Below, in pieces: positions 59,308-64,000 of a stretch of 64,000 nucleotides of DNA; within the stretch, counting starts at the first letter, position 1; each line of letters starts with the position of its first letter. The stretch is from Paraphysomonas bandaiensis (taxonomy: Eukaryota > Chrysophyceae). The translations under genes were made by a program, and so were the position numbers. Below the pieces are notes generated by a model, which was given only the letters and a program-made list of their open reading frames with translations, was not told the DNA's origin and made no database searches. The stretch is taken from NCBI GenBank assembly GCA_965644295.1, contig CBFFRP010000432.1:62001-126000 (forward strand), written 5' to 3'.

Positions 59308-59773
59308 GAACCTCACATAACAATAACAATGAATATAACGAATACGATACATATAACCAAACAAAGACAATATACCTGATATGCACTCATCATGACATCA
59401 TCATATTTCCTTTATTTCCATGCTTGTTATATGTCACAATGATATAGACACAATGACAATGAATATTATGAATGAATATATATATATGTATATATATACT
59501 CACAGACACATAAACAACATACACAACAACACAAAACACCATCAATCGAGATATTTGAAACACTGTTTCAAATATCTGTCCGTGCAGGTGAGTACAACTA
59601 AACCTAATAAGCTTATCTCACTAAACTAAAGCTTATGAGAAAAGACAAAAACTATTAAAAGAATATGATGACCAACACGGCACTTATATCAAACCTGAAC
59701 AAGGCTATTAATTTTTGAAACGTTACATATACAAATGTATATATAATACTAACTAACATAATGACAACAGAAT
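59308..59773. other. Interior spacer of the element
   Basis: 466 bp, very AT- and CA-rich with TATATA runs at about 59478-59497. It includes a 29 bp palindrome (separate entry). The 69-codon frame at 59420-59629 is not supported. Confidence 0.5.
59549..59577. terminator. 29 bp palindrome between convergent genes
   Basis: AGATATTTGAAACA, one C, then the exact inverse TGTTTCAAATATCT. It lies in the spacer between convergent genes (endonuclease on plus, small CxxC gene on minus), where a bidirectional transcript-end hairpin is expected. Confidence 0.65.
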
Positions 59774-59941
59774 TTATAGATCATACATCTTCTTATATTT
59801 CTCCATATTCATAATCATTGACTTCATCTCTTCAATCTCTTTATAACATTTCTTATGATATTCTCTTGATTCCCAATCTTTGTTTATTCTTCTTATAGTT
59901 TTATCACAATGTTTACACTTTCTTTTAATTTCTCTAGGCAT
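59774..59941 (-). CDS. Small CxxC zinc-binding-type protein (55 residues)
   Basis: Starts at ATG 59941 (MPREIKRKCKHCDKTIRRIN) and stops at 59774. A CKHC pair near residue 9 and HKKC near residue 30 could bind one zinc. The tail is helical and Met/Lys-rich. Short proteins of this kind are frequent in giant viruses and their satellites. It is on the same strand as the fibre gene, 47 bp after its stop. Function unknown; perhaps a nucleic-acid-binding or regulatory protein. Confidence 0.6.
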   Translation of the reverse strand: MPREIKRKCKHCDKTIRRINKDWESREYHKKCYKEIEEMKSMIMNMEKYKKMYDL

Positions 59942-59988
59942 GATATATAATATATATATTATATTTTTTTAAATTGTTTTATATATTT

Positions 59989-61746
59989 TTAATAATATGA
60001 TCCTACATTTGATATTACTTTCGTTGGTGATGTTCCTAAGTTAGTATATATTATTGTTATTGTTTGTAATATTGCTCCTGATGTTGTCGTATTACTAATG
60101 TCCACATTTGCGAGTCCTCCTGATACATTCAACGTTTCTGAAACTGTATTAACTTTTAAAGTGTTTATATGTGCTTTGTAACTTGATGTATCTATTATAA
60201 CTGACACTGTGAAAGAAGTATTTGTTAAGTTACTTGAATTAATATTCGTTATATCAAGTTCAAAATTTGTATTACTTGTTAACCCATTGAAATATATAAT
60301 TGAACCATTGCTATAATTATATGTCAACACATTTGAAGAAAACGTATATGTTGTGCTGATGGATTCGCTTATTTGTTTAGTTGTTATATTTCCTGTCATT
60401 GTTCCGCCTGTTAAATTCAATTTTGTATTTTCAAGTGTTGTAATATTGCCGTCTATTGTACTTAGTAAGTTATCAATTGTATCAGTAAATGTGGAGTCAT
60501 AAACTAATCCAGAATCCAACTTGTTATTTACATCTATTAAATCATGTTTAGCATTTATATTGTTCTGTAATGTTGTATCTTGAGTTTGTAAATTTGTTAT
60601 ATCTGTATCGTTATTAGTAATCTGAGTTTGTAATGATGATATAATATTATCCATTGTATCTATTTCTGTTGAATCATATACTAATGATGAATCAAGTTTA
60701 TTATTCACATCTATCAAATCATGTTTAGCATTTATATTGTTCTGTAATGTTGTATCTTGAGTTTGTAAATTTATTATGTCTGTATCGTTATTAGTAATCT
60801 GAGTATTCAAACTAGAAATAATATTATCAAGTGTATCTATTTCTGTTGAATCATATACTAATGATGAATCCAACTTGTTGTTTATATCTATTATATCATG
60901 TTTAGCATTTATATTGTTCTGTAATGTTGTATCTTGAGTTTGTAAATTTGTTATGTCTGTGTCGTTGTTAGTGATCTGAGTTTGCAAGTTTATTATGTCT
61001 GTGTCGTTATTTGTAATCTGAGTTTGCAATGATGATATGACATTATCAAGTGTATCTATTTCTGTTGAATCATAGACCAATGAAGAATCCAACTTATTAT
61101 TTACATCTATTATATCATGTTTAGCATTTATATTGTTCTGTAATGTTGTATCTTGAGTTTGTAAATTTATTATGTCTGTGTCATTGCTTGTTATTTGAGC
61201 ATTCAAACTAGAAATAATATTATCCATTGTGCTTAATTCTGTTGAATCATACACTAATGAAGAATCCAACTTATTATTTACATCTATTATATCATGTTTA
61301 GTATCAATATTGTTCTGTAATGCTATATCTTGGGCTTGTAAATTTGCCACATCCGTTTGTAAATTCGGTATATTAATTAAGTCTATATCTTGGAGAGCAT
61401 CAAGACCATTAAAACTTGCTGTCAATGTGTTCAATTGTGATTGTATAGTTTCATTGGTATTTATACCGTCTAATGTTTGTATTTCATTTCCAGTGAGGTT
61501 TAATAATCTTGTATTCATATCTGACAACATATTATTTTTTGAATCTGTGAAAGCAACTGTTTGGGGTTCATTGTTTATGGTTAAGTTATTACCATTCAAG
61601 ATTTCAACGTTCGCTGTAAATTTAGCATTGTCTAATCTTGCATATTCCGCCATATTCAATATTACTCTTGCTGTTTCAATCTGTTTATGATTTTCTGCAT
61701 TGAAAATGGCATTATTGCTTGTTTTGGGCTTTGTATAAATTGACAT
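59989..61746 (-). CDS. Tail-fibre-like repeat protein
   Basis: 585 residues, intronless. The N-terminal 110 residues begin MSIYTKPKTSNNAIFNAENH; the first 24 codons lie within the terminal repeat. Then five repeats of about 59 residues occur, each with NLQTQDTTLQNNINAKHD, a NNKLDSSLVYDST core and QITNNDTDI. The second repeat carries an extra 14-residue QITNNDTDI block. The pattern suggests a trimeric coiled coil with short beta turns. After the repeats comes LNLTGGTMTGNITT, the GGTMTG motif typical of phage and giant-virus tail fibres, then a Ser/Thr/Asn-rich beta C-terminal head. A role in surface attachment is inferred. The receptor is unknown. Confidence 0.8.
   Translation of the reverse strand: MSIYTKPKTSNNAIFNAENHKQIETARVILNMAEYARLDNAKFTANVEILNGNNLTINNEPQTVAFTDSKNNMLSDMNTRLLNLTGNEIQTLDGINTNETIQSQLNTLTASFNGLDALQDIDLINIPNLQTDVANLQAQDIALQNNIDTKHDIIDVNNKLDSSLVYDSTELSTMDNIISSLNAQITSNDTDIINLQTQDTTLQNNINAKHDIIDVNNKLDSSLVYDSTEIDTLDNVISSLQTQITNNDTDIINLQTQITNNDTDITNLQTQDTTLQNNINAKHDIIDINNKLDSSLVYDSTEIDTLDNIISSLNTQITNNDTDIINLQTQDTTLQNNINAKHDLIDVNNKLDSSLVYDSTEIDTMDNIISSLQTQITNNDTDITNLQTQDTTLQNNINAKHDLIDVNNKLDSGLVYDSTFTDTIDNLLSTIDGNITTLENTKLNLTGGTMTGNITTKQISESISTTYTFSSNVLTYNYSNGSIIYFNGLTSNTNFELDITNINSSNLTNTSFTVSVIIDTSSYKAHINTLKVNTVSETLNVSGGLANVDISNTTTSGAILQTITIIYTNLGTSPTKVISNVGSYY
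60480..61340 (-). repeat. Tandem coding repeats of about 177 bp, five copies
   Basis: DNA-level repeats inside the fibre-like gene. Copies differ at few positions, for instance DIIDVNN, DIIDINN and DLIDVNN, which suggests recent expansion. One copy holds an extra 42 bp sub-repeat. Confidence 0.88.
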
Positions 61747-62259
61747 CTATATATAATATAGCATTACATTATTATATTCTATATTTAAATTAGAATTCAA
61801 GGTTTTATGAGTTTTTGCTTAAAGCTTCGCCATTATACATTATTATAAAAAAGTCATATAGATAACAAAGTAGATTTAATAAGTAGTTTTCATGGTAGAA
61901 TCCCGGAGTTTTACAAACCTTACAAATTTAAATTATTTTTCATTTTAATTTTTCCCTCCCCCTATATCTACTATTAAATCTACTTATTAAATCTACTTTA
62001 CTATCTATATTACTTTTTATTATAAACATTATAAATAATATATAAAGTTATTAATTTTATTTAAGAATATAAATAATATATAAAGTAATTATAACTTATT
62101 AATAATAAGTTATAAGTTAAACTCACAAAGAGAAGGAATTACAACTGCAAGCTTGCAGTTGTAATTGGAAACACTCGAAGAGAAGAAGCCCCTTGCAGGG
62201 GTTGGGGTAGAAAAAGGCTTGTCCTTGTCCCTCCCCTTGTTTTTTGGCCCATTAATGGT
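61674..62259 (-). repeat. Right terminal inverted repeat of the element
   Basis: The inverse of 58166-58751. It contains the start of the fibre gene (61746-61674) and its upstream region. The same palindromes are at 62137-62166 and 62089-62115. Its outer edge is followed by a second copy of TAATGGTAGTCC (62253-62264 and 62268-62279). Confidence 0.93.
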
Positions 62260-63450
62260 AGTCCCGCTAATGGTAGTCCAGTTTTTCCAGCAATAATAAT
62301 GGCGTTATTGAAAAGCGTCTTTAGATCTTTCATCAAGGAATGCCAGGTTGTTTGCTCAGTGTTGTCAGAAACAAAAATAAACAAACATAAAGCCCCAACG
62401 AGGGATGGTGACTCAGTGGTCCTGCGAATTCACTCGGAAGAAGACTTTGTACATCATTACACTGCCATCAACTTTTTTTGACCATCATTGCTTAATATAT
62501 GGTATATATACAGAGTACAATTATTTTGTTTAGTTGTGTACTGCTGTTTCTTTCAACTTTGGGGAAAAAGAAATTATGAGTGTTTGTTTCTAGGTGAAAT
62601 GTGCATATTTTCAATGCTTTTATAGAGGTTTTGTGTAAGAGTACGTTGTTATGTTGTTGTTCAGGAAACTTATATTACAGGTATATCAACATTCTACTTG
62701 CTCGCTGCGTTTGTTTTGAGTGATAGAGCGAAAGTGCCTACACCTTGGTACTTGCGATGACGCACAAGCAGCATTCGTAGCGCTATATAGTAAGATATAT
62801 TCAGAGTTAAGCACCAGTTAGTTCAATTGTTCTGACTCTTACACGCCTATTGCCAATAATCAGACTTTCACTTAGATCTATAATGATAGCAATAAACGGA
62901 TGGACGTCGAAAGCAACTAACTGAGGTGAGTTTACACATTTGAAAGTAGAGCCACCGGATATCGCTGCCCTCTTCCTTATATAGTAGATCAACTAGATAA
63001 CTTCCTGGGTGCATATTACTATAATAACTAATATATCGTATAAATCACTCTTTAATGTCAGATTCTGGACGGCTTCTGAATCCTGAGGCATGAAGCACAT
63101 GTAAGAGGCAAATTTCGGGACATTTTGAACAATTGACAACAGCTACAGCCTACAGTCTGTATTGATTTTGTCACATTGACATTGAAGGAACTTTCTAAAG
63201 CGACGTTATGGGAAATATATGTCAAAGATCCAACAACGTTTTTCAAATCGTAAAAGACATTGCAGGAACAAAGATCTATATAATATATATATTTTTAAAA
63301 ATTGTCATTCAAACCGAAAGGCATTTCATATTGTCCAAGAATGACAGCCATTCATTTCTTGTACGTTTGTTGAATTCGCTACTGGGTAATTTTTTGGCAT
63401 TTTGGGATATCTATATTTATAGATTTAGTATCCAGGACAAGGACAGAAAC
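62260..63450. other. Right flank of the element, no gene supported
   Basis: Host-like composition returns. A 60-codon frame at 62299-62481 starts close to the element edge and has no recognised domain. Other frames (62807-62992, 63058-63246, 63208-63453) are short and without motifs. I see no tRNA or repeat. Confidence 0.4.
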
Positions 63451-64000
63451 TAAATTGTGTGTTCTGGGAAACTCACGGATTTTCAATCCCTCCGCAGTCA
63501 ACGAACTGCTGGAGGTCTACACTACTGCCCTCAGAGATCAACGCTACAGTCACAATCCCGACTGGGCACCTGGATATTAGACAGACAGTGGGGCACTACT
63601 TCCGCGCAAACTGGCGCAAGCAGATGGTGGTCCATCGAAGGATAAAGATAGCTCCCACCTACGCCAGCGAGTACTCAATGCAGCATTGCCATGGGACAAA
63701 TATTTCAGCATAGGGAGAAACATAGGTGGAGAGATTTTGGACAGGTACCATCACCACTGCACAACTCGAAACGGTTTTTGGAGATCACATCCATGAGTCC
63801 CTGACACCCCAAGGACTGCGCAACATCGAATCAGTTGTCATCAGCGTGCTTCTACCGCTTTTCGCTGCAGCAAAGCTAATGATCCAAGATCGAAGTCGAC
63901 GATACATTACCCTACACAAACGACCCCCTAGGCTTCTCCCGCGACCGCGTCCAAAACATAGACAGAAATGGAAACGCCCAAGCATGCTACGATTACTAGG
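63450..64000 (+). pseudogene. GC-richer degenerate coding region, unknown
   Basis: Base composition and codon-like pattern change here to a GC-rich type unlike the AT-rich DNA before it. Open stretches in different frames read sensibly (for example ATVTIPTGHLDIRQTVGHYF then TTAQLETVFGDHIHESLTPQ) but are separated by stops and frame changes within 100-200 bp. This looks like a broken gene or old transposable element extending past the window end, or an intron-interrupted gene. No domain was recognised. Confidence 0.3.

Larger units (their letters stand above)
58166..62259. mobile_element. 4.1 kb AT-rich element with 586 bp terminal inverted repeats (giant-virus-associated type)
   Basis: A stretch with exactly mirrored ends: 58166-58751 is the inverse of 61674-62259, with one mismatch noticed near the outer edge (GGCCC against GGGCC). 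It encodes a plus-strand NUMOD4/HNH/AP2 endonuclease, a 55-residue CxxC protein and a fibre-like repeat protein, none with introns. The interior is strikingly AT-rich compared with the host genes. A linear element of a few kb with terminal inverted repeats of about 0.5 kb is the known layout of transpovirons, plasmid-like elements of giant viruses. These gene types are also common in giant viruses and virophages. No integrase, polymerase or capsid protein is seen, and no clear target-site duplication. So it could be a decayed virus end, a transpoviron-like element or an unknown type. Confidence 0.8.

Noticed and set aside
60480-61340. Regular spaced repeats that could suggest a CRISPR-like array
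   Set aside because: The repeats (about 177 bp) are contiguous, coding and in frame with the fibre-like protein, with no unique spacers.
62139-62384. 81-residue minus-strand frame across the right end of the element
   Set aside because: It spans the element/host junction and the palindrome and has no features of a protein domain.

Overview
This window is nuclear DNA from a unicellular eukaryote. Nearly every gene carries short GT-AG introns, mostly about 37 to 120 nt and typically 45 to 60. Genes are packed on both strands with gaps of roughly 0.3 to 1.7 kb. There are no operons, rRNA genes, CRISPR arrays or tRNAs that I could support. The gene content (a DusA-type dihydrouridine synthase, a VPS13-like giant lipid-transfer protein, AP-2 mu, a DENND4-like protein, a plant/stramenopile-type beta-tubulin) suggests a protist, most likely a stramenopile. 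That placement is an inference and was not tested.

Layout. 1-9.5 kb: the tail of a DENND4-like gene, a PH-DEP-transmembrane-DUF1769 protein, an RluA-type pseudouridine synthase and an SRBD1/Tex protein. 9.5-11.6 kb: a secreted prolyl 4-hydroxylase with two VHL-like beta domains. 11.8-16.4 kb: a 2.24 kb unit duplicated in tandem and bounded by CATA microsatellites. 16.6-17.7 kb: a glycosyltransferase-like protein. 17.7-19.3 kb: a gene-free stretch with small inverted-repeat elements. 19.3-29.6 kb: one VPS13-family gene. 30-57.7 kb: mostly housekeeping genes. These are a DusA-type enzyme, a methyltransferase with a CysRS-like tail, AP-2 mu, a GNAT acetyltransferase, a BART-domain protein, malic enzyme, a DMT transporter, a WW-beta-1,4-galactosyltransferase fusion, an alkaline ceramidase, a Tudor-like/MBD/PHD/ePHD chromatin reader, a secretory cyclophilin, an MFS transporter, a 79-residue unknown protein and beta-tubulin.

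The most unusual region is 58166-62259. It is a 4,094 bp, very AT-rich element with exactly mirrored 586 bp terminal inverted repeats. It carries a NUMOD4/HNH/AP2 homing-type endonuclease, a 55-residue CxxC protein and a tail-fibre-like protein made of five repeats of about 59 residues. Its base composition, lack of introns, near-perfect palindromes and gene types look like giant-virus-associated DNA rather than the host. It may be a transpoviron-like or virus-derived element integrated beside the beta-tubulin gene. The first 24 codons of the fibre gene lie inside the terminal repeat, so a truncated second copy sits at the other end.

The rest of the window (62.3-64 kb) has no convincing intact gene, but a GC-richer stretch at its end looks like broken coding sequence.
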